Of a stretch of 23,076 bases of DNA, positions 15,885-22,943 are shown in pieces. Below the pieces are notes generated by a model that had not been told where the DNA came from, ran no database searches, and saw nothing but the letters and a program-made list of their open reading frames with translations. The position numbers and the translations under genes are program-made. Numbering within the stretch: the stretch's first letter is position 1; the number at the start of each line of letters is the position of its first letter. Where the stretch lies: positions 1 through 23,076 of the forward strand of contig JAEORJ010000211.1 of assembly GCA_016840945.1 (NCBI GenBank), read 5' to 3'. Origin of the DNA: Candidatus Gerdarchaeota archaeon (GTDB taxonomy: Archaea; Asgardarchaeota; Heimdallarchaeia; JABLTI01).

Positions 15885-18158
15885 TTACAAGGATGAGGAT
15901 ATTACACCTATTAAAACAACGAAATCTTTTATTGGTAAATCATCGGCTTTCTTACCTTGAGAAATTTTCTGACTCTGTGTTTTGCAAAAAGCAGCAAAAT
16001 TAAAGAGATCCTTTGCCAATTGTTGAACTTCACCTTTTAAGGTATCAATAACGGAACCAAATAATTCAGCAGATTTTCTAGCCCAATTATCTGCATTGTT
16101 GAATAATTTCTCAGCTTTTGCACGTTCTTTTATTTGGGCATATTCTTGAGCCATAATGATTGCTTGGCACGATTTGAAGAAATACATTGCCCCTTTTGTG
16201 TGTTCGCGTTTCTTTTCAATATATGTCCAATTAATAATATCCTCAGAGGTTACTTGATATTTTTTCTTGTGCTTCAAAATAGCTTCATAATGGGATGAAA
16301 GACGTTCCCAAATTGTTATCATTGATTCAAACATACTACCATGATGTTCAATTATTAATGAAGCAATATCTTTTGGTACCTTGTTTAAATCCATTGTAGC
16401 TAAGATATCTGGTAGTGTGCGTAATAAGTAACGAGCAAAGAAATATTGATTCCCTGTTTGTAATATTGAAGTTTCTTTTAGGTGGCTTTGAACAAAAGTT
16501 TTACTAAATTCATCTTTCACAAAACTCTTTAGTTCTTCTATCACATTACCTTCTTCAAGGTTATTGAAAGCTTCATTGGATCCATTAAAACTTTTAACTA
16601 GCATACATAATGCTTTTGTAGTGTTTTTCTCTTTGAAACCCTTTAATCGATTTGTTTCACTATTAAGAATATTTAATACTGCCTTGCTCTTAGCAACTAA
16701 CATATTTCTATCAGTAACGTAAATTGGCATTAGTAAAATTGATATTAAGATATCTTGTGTTTTAATCGTTTCAGATTCACAGAATGCCTTTTTAATTTCC
16801 AAATCTTTTTGATCATCATCCCAAGGTAGCTGTAGGAATGAGCGACTAATATTATCGATTCGTCCATTAAAAATAACACATAATCTATGGAAACCTTTCT
16901 TTATTTCAGCTTCTAATCTATTTGCAGTTAATTTTTCGTGGTCACTTAATATCTTTAAATTCTCAAGAATAAAACCTACAGTGTTCAGGAATTCGGATTG
17001 ATTATAAAATTCAACATTTAGTAATGGTGCTTCAGAAAGAGATACAAGGCTCTTAATTCGTGCAATTAACTCTTTTTGTGGGAAATCTTGAGAAGATAAC
17101 TCTATGATAGAGCACGATAACGCAACTAAAGTAGTAAAAATCTCTGTAAATTCAATATTAGCTTTTACTTCTTCAATGAGCTCTTGAGTAGTTGATGATT
17201 CTACTGGAAGTTGTTGGAGCTCTTCTAAGCTTGCATTAAAATCTCTATTGGCAAGCATAAAGTAATCATAAGCTTGCTGGTGATTATTATTCATTAATGA
17301 GTTAATAGCAAATTCTAGGTAATAAGAACCAAGGGCAGATTTTGCTCTCCCTTTACAAACAGCAATATCAAAATCAATAGTCAATAGTAATGTTGGGTCT
17401 AATGGGTTTTTTTGTAATATCTCTTGAGCTTCCGAGAAATATTGTTCTGCTTTATTATTAATGTAGTATTTTAGGACTTGGTCATCCCACCAAAAATCAT
17501 CCTTTGCTAAATTAAGGATTTTCGAATAGCTATTCTTATAGAGTACTCCCTTATAGCGTAAACTCTTGATTTTTCGTTCTAAAATGAATTCCTTATTTTT
17601 TGTTTTTCTGCCCGAGCTTAGTTTTTCTAAATCTTCATAAATTGTGGTCTCAAAATTTAATTTTCCAATTTCAACCATAATTTGAAGGTATTCATCGTCA
17701 ATTTGAAGCTCTTTACCGAGAACAAATAAGATTATTTCAGATAATTCATGGATTTGAGCGGCATAATCTTGTAAAACAGTAGTATCCTTTGGTGCTTCCA
17801 TAATCCCTTCAATAATTGTCTCATAATATAGAATAGATAATACTCGAGCAAAAAACTCTATGAGGATAGATTGATCTCTAGAATTAGTTACTACCTCAAA
17901 TGCTTTGGGATTATTTCTCAGAGCTTTAATATTCTCAGTAAGAGTTTCTTGATATTCATAACGCTCTAATCTTGATGCAGTAGCTATTTGAACTAATGAT
18001 GAAGCGCATTCTCGAGCAAAATCAGGCCAATTTTTACCCAATTCAGCAAAATCAGTTCCATTTGCCTTGAGATAAATTTCCTTTCTAAGGGCATTGAAAT
18101 TGACTAACCGATCAAATAGTTGCTCTTTAAGGACGTCAAACAATTCTGCCTTGGACAT
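15885..18158 (-). CDS. Large helical protein of unknown function
   Basis: This 757-residue protein is the largest in the window. It appears nearly all helical throughout, with many amphipathic segments such as AQIHELSEIILFVLGKELQI, NNKAEQYFSEAQEILQKNP and AKAEKLFNNADNWARKSAEL. The latter two read like TPR or similar helical-repeat units, so an alpha-solenoid scaffold is the most natural guess. There is no signal peptide. The end (DFVVLIGVISSSL) is hydrophobic and might dip into a membrane. I recognise no family and no catalytic motif. The ATG has AGGAG eight bases in front. Upstream on the same strand, 106 bases away, is the small zinc ribbon gene; shared transcription is possible. Asgard genomes hold many such large lineage-specific helical proteins. 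Confidence 0.65.
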   Translation of the reverse strand: MSKAELFDVLKEQLFDRLVNFNALRKEIYLKANGTDFAELGKNWPDFARECASSLVQIATASRLERYEYQETLTENIKALRNNPKAFEVVTNSRDQSILIEFFARVLSILYYETIIEGIMEAPKDTTVLQDYAAQIHELSEIILFVLGKELQIDDEYLQIMVEIGKLNFETTIYEDLEKLSSGRKTKNKEFILERKIKSLRYKGVLYKNSYSKILNLAKDDFWWDDQVLKYYINNKAEQYFSEAQEILQKNPLDPTLLLTIDFDIAVCKGRAKSALGSYYLEFAINSLMNNNHQQAYDYFMLANRDFNASLEELQQLPVESSTTQELIEEVKANIEFTEIFTTLVALSCSIIELSSQDFPQKELIARIKSLVSLSEAPLLNVEFYNQSEFLNTVGFILENLKILSDHEKLTANRLEAEIKKGFHRLCVIFNGRIDNISRSFLQLPWDDDQKDLEIKKAFCESETIKTQDILISILLMPIYVTDRNMLVAKSKAVLNILNSETNRLKGFKEKNTTKALCMLVKSFNGSNEAFNNLEEGNVIEELKSFVKDEFSKTFVQSHLKETSILQTGNQYFFARYLLRTLPDILATMDLNKVPKDIASLIIEHHGSMFESMITIWERLSSHYEAILKHKKKYQVTSEDIINWTYIEKKREHTKGAMYFFKSCQAIIMAQEYAQIKERAKAEKLFNNADNWARKSAELFGSVIDTLKGEVQQLAKDLFNFAAFCKTQSQKISQGKKADDLPIKDFVVLIGVISSSL

Positions 18159-18264
18159 AGTGCAAACTCCTGACTAATTAGACTCTAAACCCACCATAAT
18201 GTGAAAGATACATATAGAAAAACTAGCAATTAAATGATTCCGAAGAGGCAAAATAAGTGTTAAA

Positions 18265-18453
18265 TTAATAACGATCTTGCTGAACAATTTTCCGTTCTTT
18301 AAAGAGAATTATCTCTCCACAAACCGGACAACTAAAGAAGATTTTAGGGTAGACAACTGAATCTACACGTAGTTTCACTAGGTTACCGCAAATGTGACAA
18401 AAACGCATTTTCTTTAGTTCTTCTGCAGTTGCTCTTTGAATTTCAGTACCCAT
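18265..18453 (-). CDS. Small zinc-ribbon protein
   Basis: This 62-residue protein is a single zinc ribbon: C19xxC22 (RFCHICGNLVKLR) and C42xxC45 (FFSCPVCGEIILF), with beta strands between. The pattern resembles the ribbons of TFS/RpoM and other archaeal transcription or ribosome-associated proteins, but the acidic catalytic hairpin of TFS is absent. It is therefore best called an orphan ribbon that could bind nucleic acid or protein. The ATG follows GAGGAT with good spacing. It lies 44 bases after the secreted phospholipase-like gene and 106 bases before the large helical protein, all on one strand. Confidence 0.75.
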   Translation of the reverse strand: MGTEIQRATAEELKKMRFCHICGNLVKLRVDSVVYPKIFFSCPVCGEIILFKERKIVQQDRY

Positions 18454-18497
18454 TATAGTATCCTCAAATATGATTGGTCGTAAACCATTTAATAATG

Positions 18498-19778
18498 CTA
18501 ATTTGGGGGACCTAAATGAAAGTATTTTATATCAGTGTAAAGATCAGATGTGCCAGTAGGATCAGTGCCTGTAACTGCTTCATAACCATCTATATAGCCA
18601 TCTGCATCTGTGTCTTGGTTATTAGGGTCTGTACCAAAAAGTAGCTCAAAGTAATCTGATAATGAATCATTATCTGTGTCCCAATAAAGAGGATTTGTGG
18701 TTGAATTATCTAATCCTAAATATATTTCCTCACCATCAGGTAATGAATCATCATCGCTATCAGAGTCATTGGGATCGGTATTATGAATCAAAATCTCATA
18801 ACCATCAAATACTCCATCATTGTCGCCATCAGGATTAGCAGGATGCGTTCCATGGAAGTAATATTCGTCATAATCTGTTAGAAGATCACTATCGGTGTCA
18901 TTGCTAAGATAATCACACCCTAAATTATATTCAAGTTGACCTGGTATACCATCAAAATCAAAATCATAATTGTTTACATATTGCCAAAAATAAAATAGAA
19001 AACTTGCTGACAATTGAATAGCTAATGGTAACAATTCCGCAGCAGCATCGTGCCAAGCTTGACTACCATAATTATTTGCGATAACATCTTGATAATGAGG
19101 TCTTGCTGCACGTGCTCCAGTATGAACAAAACCCTGAGGATTTATTTTTCCTTCCCAATCTCTAGGTGGAGGATAATAATCTATCGCGGAATATGGCAAA
19201 CTAATATTGCTGTCGCTATAAACATCATATGCATAAGCTTCGTATTCAGCATGCTTGGTAGCCATTTCCTCTAAAGTACTTACTGTATGTTGTGGAACTG
19301 TCGTATCTTGTATCAGATGTAATGCTAAACCAAGATTGAAATAAGCACTTGACTTATCTGTAGAATAAAGTGAAATAGCATTCTTGAAAAATCTTTCAGC
19401 GTGAATTGCTGCGCCATCATTAATTACTGATGATGTAACTAACCCATGAAGTCTTATTGGATCCCAAAAATGATCAACTTGCAGAGACCAACTTGAATCA
19501 TAATAATCTTGGGCATTGTACATTTGTTGTAAATAATCATTATAAGGTGAAGTTATCTCATAAAAAGCATCTGCCAATACAGAACCTAGTGGGTGATCCC
19601 ACCAGATACCATCATGTAATAACACTGCAACTGCATCAAAGATTAGTTCTTTATGCAAATAACCTGGATAAGCTTGTGTTTGTGGGGGAGAAATTTTAGT
19701 TGTAACTACACTAAACAATAGTAACAATGAAAATAAAATTGTCAGAGAAATTTTATTTTTAGGAAAATCATTCCCCAC
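18498..19778 (-). CDS. Secreted zinc phospholipase C/P1-nuclease-like protein with calcium-binding repeats
   Basis: This 426-residue protein starts with a signal peptide (basic NKIS, hydrophobic LTILFSLLLLFSVV at about 12-25, likely cut near 36). Residues about 40-260 match the zinc-dependent phospholipase C/S1-P1 nuclease fold: H42 in YLHKELIF, D102-H103 in VDHFWDP, and the core HLIQDTTVPQHT with H154, D158 and H164. Residues about 270-410 are some six thrombospondin type 3-like repeats of the form DxDxDxxxDxxE (DFDFDGIPGQLE, DGDNDGVFDGYE, DTDNDSLSDYFE, DTDADGYIDGYE), which bind calcium. A surface or released lipid- or nucleotide-cleaving enzyme is inferred. The GTG start lacks a distinct Shine-Dalgarno; AGAAG lies upstream. 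There is no membrane anchor at the C-terminus. Confidence 0.78.
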   Translation of the reverse strand: MGNDFPKNKISLTILFSLLLLFSVVTTKISPPQTQAYPGYLHKELIFDAVAVLLHDGIWWDHPLGSVLADAFYEITSPYNDYLQQMYNAQDYYDSSWSLQVDHFWDPIRLHGLVTSSVINDGAAIHAERFFKNAISLYSTDKSSAYFNLGLALHLIQDTTVPQHTVSTLEEMATKHAEYEAYAYDVYSDSNISLPYSAIDYYPPPRDWEGKINPQGFVHTGARAARPHYQDVIANNYGSQAWHDAAAELLPLAIQLSASFLFYFWQYVNNYDFDFDGIPGQLEYNLGCDYLSNDTDSDLLTDYDEYYFHGTHPANPDGDNDGVFDGYEILIHNTDPNDSDSDDDSLPDGEEIYLGLDNSTTNPLYWDTDNDSLSDYFELLFGTDPNNQDTDADGYIDGYEAVTGTDPTGTSDLYTDIKYFHLGPPN

Positions 19779-19876
19779 CTATTACTTCTAAGTACATTTA
19801 AACCAATGCAATAAAGAATATTTGTATATGTAAGCAATTTTTTACTTTGTGAATTTCAAGAAATGATTAAAAGAAA

Positions 19877-19984
19877 TGGCGGGCGTGGCAAGATTCGAAC
19901 TCGCGACCACCTAGTTAAAAGCCAGGTGCTCTACCTAGCATAGCCTGATTCGGATAACATCCGGAATCATTGAGCCACACGCCC
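19877..19984 (-). tRNA. tRNA-Lys(UUU) with D-loop intron
   Basis: On the minus strand, acceptor stem GGGCGTG pairs with CACGCCC, followed by discriminator G and an encoded CCA. The anticodon stem CCTGG/CTAGG holds the loop CTTTTAA with anticodon TTT. The T-stem is GCGAG/CTTGC with loop TTCGAAT. The D-stem is GCTC/GAGC. The D-loop is broken after A14 by a 31-base insert; without it the arm reads GCTCAGCTAGGTAGAGC, a standard D-arm. An AT-rich TTTAAA lies about 35-40 bases upstream of the 5' end. Confidence 0.93.
19940..19970 (-). other. Intron of tRNA-Lys between positions 14 and 15 (D-loop)
   Basis: The 31-base insert folds into a hairpin (TGATT/AATCA and CGGAT/ATCCG with one bulged C and a GTT loop). 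It makes a bulge-helix-bulge with central helix GGCT/GGCT (two G-U pairs) and bulges CA^A and AT^G cut after the second base. The position is non-canonical. The outer helix is weak, so it is a relaxed motif. Confidence 0.85.
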
Positions 19985-20154
19985 ATCACTATTAGTAATT
20001 TTTACGTTCCTTTTCTCTTTTTAAATTTGCCGTTTTGTTTCTTTTCAAACGCACTTCATTTAAAGATTATCTTTTTGTTAAGAAACAACCTTTAAATTAT
20101 GGGTAAAGGAAAGATTTTCTCATTAAATTAAGAATTATTTCTCAAATTAATGTA

Positions 20155-20166
20155 ATATATTATAAA
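20155..20166 (+). promoter_or_regulatory. TATA box for 36-residue micro-gene
   Basis: ATATATTATAAA lies about 60-70 bases before the TTG start at 20225. The usual spacing gives a transcript start near 20185-20190 and a leader of about 35-40 bases that contains GGAGGTG. Confidence 0.4.
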
Positions 20167-20224
20167 GGACATTAACCACAGTATATTTAGAAATATTGTA
20201 ATTATACTTGGAGGTGAAAAACTG

Positions 20225-20335
20225 TTGGCAAGAGAAGAGAAGAAAGCTAAGAAAGAACAGAAGAAAAGAAAAGGCAAACTAAAAATGGGCTACTATAATT
20301 GGCCAGTTGTTAGTTATATGGGTCGTGATTACTAG
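20225..20335 (+). CDS. Small basic protein (36 residues)
   Basis: A short frame starts with TTG eight bases after a strong GGAGGTG (20210-20216). The first 20 residues are almost only Lys, Arg, Glu and Gln (MAREEKKAKKEQKKRKGKLK). The last 16 are aromatic and apolar (MGYYNWPVVSYMGRDY). The strong ribosome site, the TATA box upstream and the T-run (TTTTTT) just after the stop argue that it is expressed. I do not know a family. The basic head could bind RNA or membrane and the aromatic tail might be the conserved part, but both are guesses. It lies next to two further micro-genes without sequence similarity to them. Confidence 0.6.
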   Translation: MAREEKKAKKEQKKRKGKLKMGYYNWPVVSYMGRDY

Positions 20336-20471
20336 ACAAATTTTTTCTGATATCACACTCCACGGCCCACCTTTATTCCATATACAATAAATTATCGAAC
20401 TTTTCTAAAAAATTGATCATTCTTAGTAGCTTATTGTGACCTCGATAAGAGTCCCAAAAAAGTGAATCCGC

Positions 20472-20481
20472 TTTATATATA
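20472..20481 (+). promoter_or_regulatory. TATA box for micropeptide pair
   Basis: TTTATATATA preceded by purine-rich AGTGAATCCGC is the best TATA box in the window. The predicted transcript start near 20503-20508 leaves a leader of about 25 bases with GGAG before the ATG at 20529. Confidence 0.55.
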
Positions 20482-20528
20482 CCAATGATGGTATGTTATT
20501 CAAGAACAAAACTCGGAGAACAAAAAAA

Positions 20529-20618
20529 ATGAACAAAAAAATCCAAAAGATAAATCAAACAATCAAGAAGGACTATGAGCAAGCCAGAATTAAATTCGCT
20601 TTAATGACCGGCGTATAA
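20529..20618 (+). CDS. Micropeptide A of a tandem paralogous pair (29 residues)
   Basis: The ATG follows GGAGAA by about ten bases. The peptide is MNKKIQKINQTIKKDY followed by EQARIKFALMTGV. Its C-terminal half matches that of the second peptide 77 bases downstream: both read KDxExxRxKFALxTG plus one small apolar residue before the stop. Aligned codons for the shared residues F, A, L and T differ at silent positions (TTC/TTT, GCT/GCA, TTA/CTA, ACC/ACT), which points to selection on protein. The N-terminal part is a charged helix and the end is apolar. No known family is recognised. Confidence 0.65.
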   Translation: MNKKIQKINQTIKKDYEQARIKFALMTGV

Positions 20619-20695
20619 AGTGATCAAAAATACCCAAAGAGAACAAATAAACTGACCACTAATAAAGAAGAATAATAACCAAAAAGGTGATAAAA

Positions 20696-20782
20696 ATGAA
20701 CTATAATAAAGAACTTCAAAAGAAAATTAGAAAAGATAAAGAACTAACCAGAGTGAAATTTGCACTATACACTGGCGCATAA
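20696..20782 (+). CDS. Micropeptide B of a tandem paralogous pair (28 residues)
   Basis: The ATG follows AAGGTGAT with good spacing. The peptide is MNYNKELQKKIRKDKE followed by LTRVKFALYTGA. It is a diverged copy of micropeptide A (identical in K-D, E, R, KFAL, TG). Both are Lys-rich with an apolar C-terminus and similar length. A hairpin and a T-run downstream suggest the message ends at about 20851. It converges with the adenosine-specific kinase gene. Function unknown; possible roles include a small regulator, a ribosome- or membrane-associated peptide, or a signal or toxin-like peptide, none supported beyond the sequence. Confidence 0.65.
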   Translation: MNYNKELQKKIRKDKELTRVKFALYTGA

Positions 20783-20805
20783 TTTGCCAAGTATAGTTCC
20801 AATTC

Positions 20806-20851
20806 ATTCAAGGATTTCCTTGAATACCCATTTTCTTGCTCTGGTTTTTTT
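20806..20851 (+). terminator. Hairpin and T-run after micropeptide pair
   Basis: ATTCAAGGA TT TCCTTGAAT (20806-20825) is a perfect inverted repeat with 9-base arms. A seven-T run at 20845-20851 follows it. It sits between micropeptide B and the convergent kinase gene and may end transcription from one or both sides. Confidence 0.5.
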
Positions 20852-20875
20852 ATTGTACAAATTAAATAACTTGTT

Positions 20876-21370
20876 TTATGGTGCTTTATAACCAAACTTC
20901 TCAGCAAGATCGCGACGTTCTTGTTTTTGTTTAGCTGTTTCTACTTTATCAACAGCTGTGCCATCAATTACTCCCAGTATACCTCTTCCAAGATTTGTTT
21001 CGCCAATAATCACTTCAATTTCATTTGCGGAAGCAACAAAAACTGAACATACAGCAGGATGATTTTTAATGTGTGGTAAAACATTAATTGGGAATGCGTT
21101 ATCCATCATTATAACAAAGGCATGGCTTGCACCAATCGCCATAGCATTATTGGAAGCTAATTTCTCTAATATTGGATCATTTGCTGTTACTCGTGTTAAT
21201 TTTGGTACTGCTTCATTCATTGCCACTGCACACTTTATTCCTGGGGCGGTTGTTAGCATTGTGATAAAGAGATTATCAGTTGTAAAAATTGAAAAATTTG
21301 CTTGACCGATTATCACTTGATATTTTGTATCTGGGTTTTCTATTTTAACGATATCTAGTTTAACACCCAT
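20876..21370 (-). CDS. Adenosine-specific kinase (PF04008 family)
   Basis: The protein (164 residues from the ATG at 21370) matches the archaeal adenosine-specific kinase family over its full length. Segments include YQVIIGQANFSIFTTDNLFI, APGIKCAVAMNEAVPKLTRV, LASNNAMAIGASHAFVIMMD, AFPINVLPHIKNHPAVCSVF, ASANEIEVIIGETNLGRGIL and GVIDG. The family is known from Pyrobaculum, where it was described as binding adenosine and nucleotides; the reaction in Asgard archaea is untested. A longer GTG start at 21379 is possible, but that GTG is part of the Shine-Dalgarno AAGGTGA six bases before the ATG, so the ATG is preferred. It is divergent from the Cys-containing gene at 21544. Confidence 0.9.
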   Translation of the reverse strand: MGVKLDIVKIENPDTKYQVIIGQANFSIFTTDNLFITMLTTAPGIKCAVAMNEAVPKLTRVTANDPILEKLASNNAMAIGASHAFVIMMDNAFPINVLPHIKNHPAVCSVFVASANEIEVIIGETNLGRGILGVIDGTAVDKVETAKQKQERRDLAEKFGYKAP

Positions 21371-21489
21371 TTGATTCACCTTCTGAATTCTAAATAAAGA
21401 ATTACCTAGTAAAGTATTTTTCTTCTAAAAGCATTTTTTTAGCGCTTTTTAGTATACTATTGACCATTTTGATTAGTGGTTTATTTAAC

Positions 21490-21498
21490 ATATAAATA
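21490..21498 (+). promoter_or_regulatory. TATA box for the gene at 21544
   Basis: ATATAAATA lies 45-55 bases before the TTG start. The expected transcript start near 21518 leaves a leader of about 25 bases that contains GGAGGA. Confidence 0.5.
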
Positions 21499-21543
21499 GT
21501 GGTAAAACCTTATTGTATTTAGATTAATTACGGAGGAAGTAGT

Positions 21544-21993
21544 TTGTCAGATGTAAATCGCCGAGAATACCTTGTGCTTCCAATTGATTATTGCTATTTT
21601 GATCGAGAACGTTTTGACAAACTCAAAGATGAAACTGATATTGATATTGTAAGTTATCGTAAATATGAAAATGGTGTGATTAGAGCCCATTTCATCACAA
21701 AAGAACACACTAAAGATGGAATAGAAGAACGGCAACACCTTCTATGGATACAACTTGTTAGCATTGAAAATAAACAACACGTGAAGTATTGTTGTGATTG
21801 TAAATATTTTGAATATAGACAGATTAGGCCTGCTAAACGTTTAGTTGAACTTAAAGAATTGAAAGGTGATTTGTGTGCCATAATTCCTCAAAAAGCCTTT
21901 GCACAACAAAAACAATTATTTAATATCGATAAGCATGCATTTCTTGCCTTAAAAGAATTCTTTAATATTAATATTCAAATCTCAATACAGTAA
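21544..21993 (+). CDS. Hypothetical Cys-containing protein
   Basis: This 149-residue soluble protein starts with TTG, six bases after GGAGGA. I recognise no family. It begins with EYLVLPIDYCYFDRERFDKL, continues with strand-rich segments (NGVIRAHFITKEH, HLLWIQLVSIENKQHVKY) and carries the cluster C83-C84-x-C86 (YCCDCKYFEYRQIRPAKRL) plus C17 and C111. The spacing CCxC followed by aromatic and basic residues resembles SWIM-like or other short zinc motifs, but the His partners are not evident. A metal or nucleic-acid site is possible. It is separated from the GTPase gene at 22172 by 178 bases with no clear gene, so it is probably transcribed alone. Confidence 0.6.
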   Translation: MSDVNRREYLVLPIDYCYFDRERFDKLKDETDIDIVSYRKYENGVIRAHFITKEHTKDGIEERQHLLWIQLVSIENKQHVKYCCDCKYFEYRQIRPAKRLVELKELKGDLCAIIPQKAFAQQKQLFNIDKHAFLALKEFFNINIQISIQ

Positions 21994-22171
21994 GGTTTGT
22001 TATAAATTACTAATTAGAAAGCAGTTTTCTATTAATAATAAAATAAGGACTTTAATATGAAAACGGGCATTTATTTAGTAATAAAGACAAATTAATAAGA
22101 TATAATCCCTTAATTTAATTATCTCATTTGAAATAATTACAGCGATAAAAAATATCTGGAAGTGTTAAGAT

Positions 22172-22918
22172 TTGACAGAAGATATAGAATTAGAAGTGAA
22201 AAAATTACGCATCTTAACGGCTAATAATGTCTTAAACACCTACCCCTACCTCAGCGGAAAATTACGGGGTGTTTACAAAGTTTGTGTGACGGGTTGCTCA
22301 GGAAGTGGAAAGACTACAATGATACGTTGTTTTGATCCTGAAGCCCATGGTCGAGAAGTTCCACGATATTTTTATGTTGACTATGAAGTTTTGAAAGAAA
22401 ATCCTGATCTCTTCCCTGAATCAAATACTGCTACCCAAACATTTGATTTTACGGTTGTAGCATTATTGATTTCAGAAGATAATAAAGCTGATATTATAAA
22501 ATTTAACGAAATAACTGAAGAAATTATTGAAAAGAAAAAGATCAAGTGGGTTACTATTTTCTATTTGTTTGGCACACCAGGCCAATGGCGATTTAAGGAT
22601 ATTCGAGCATTTGCTGAACGACGAGCTGATGGTGTTATTTTCATTGTTGATCCTATCGATGAAAAACTTAAAGAAAATTTTGAGGAATTCAGAGAAGAAG
22701 TAATTAAAAACGTAGAGCGCAAAGTACCTATCGTTTATGCTGTTAATAAACAAGATTTACCAAATGTCCTAAGCGCTAAAGAATTAATAAAAGAATTAAC
22801 ACTTGATAAGAAAGATATTTTTGATATGTCAGCATTGAAATGTAAAGATATTGCCAAACCTATCATCGCTTTAATCAAGAAAATGCAAGAAGAAGAACTT
22901 GGAAGAACAAAGAAATAA
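22172..22918 (+). CDS. Small Ras-like GTPase, COG2229/MglA-like
   Basis: This 248-residue protein is a G domain: G1 GCSGSGKTT (41-49), candidate G2 Thr in TATQTFDF (T90), G3 LFGTPGQWRF (132-141), G4 NKQD (192-195), G5 SALK (220-223). G3 reads GTPGQ, with Gly in place of the usual Asp, as is common in COG2229 GTPases related to MglA and SRP receptor beta. About 25 charged residues are inserted between the G2 strand and G3 (SEDNKADIIKFNEITEE), and the N-terminus has a 30-residue extension. There is no prenylation or membrane motif; the tail is Lys/Glu-rich. The TTG start has GGAAGTG upstream. MglA-like GTPases work with roadblock proteins, two of which are in this window. Confidence 0.85.
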   Translation: MTEDIELEVKKLRILTANNVLNTYPYLSGKLRGVYKVCVTGCSGSGKTTMIRCFDPEAHGREVPRYFYVDYEVLKENPDLFPESNTATQTFDFTVVALLISEDNKADIIKFNEITEEIIEKKKIKWVTIFYLFGTPGQWRFKDIRAFAERRADGVIFIVDPIDEKLKENFEEFREEVIKNVERKVPIVYAVNKQDLPNVLSAKELIKELTLDKKDIFDMSALKCKDIAKPIIALIKKMQEEELGRTKK

Positions 22919-22923
22919 ATGAC

Positions 22924-22943
22924 TGGTATTAATTATAATACCA
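22924..22943. terminator. Hairpin between convergent genes
   Basis: TGGTATTA ATTA TAATACCA is a perfect 8-bp hairpin just after the GTPase stop. It contains the stop codon of the minus-strand gene and is followed by ATTCCTTTTT on the + strand. It is a candidate two-way end point. Confidence 0.5.

Noticed and set aside
20746..20846. AACCAGAG / CTCTGGTT inverted repeat joining the micropeptide B coding region to its 3' side
   Set aside because: The loop is about 85 bases and the arms only eight; it may be chance and competes with the better hairpin at 20806-20825.
20716..20907. 63-codon minus-strand frame
   Set aside because: It runs antisense through micropeptide B, its hairpin and the end of the kinase gene, has no Shine-Dalgarno and shows no family features.
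22057..22095. 12-codon frame MKTGIYLVIKTN after AGGA
   Set aside because: Too short and without a paralogue or other support; the AGGA could be chance in AT-rich DNA.
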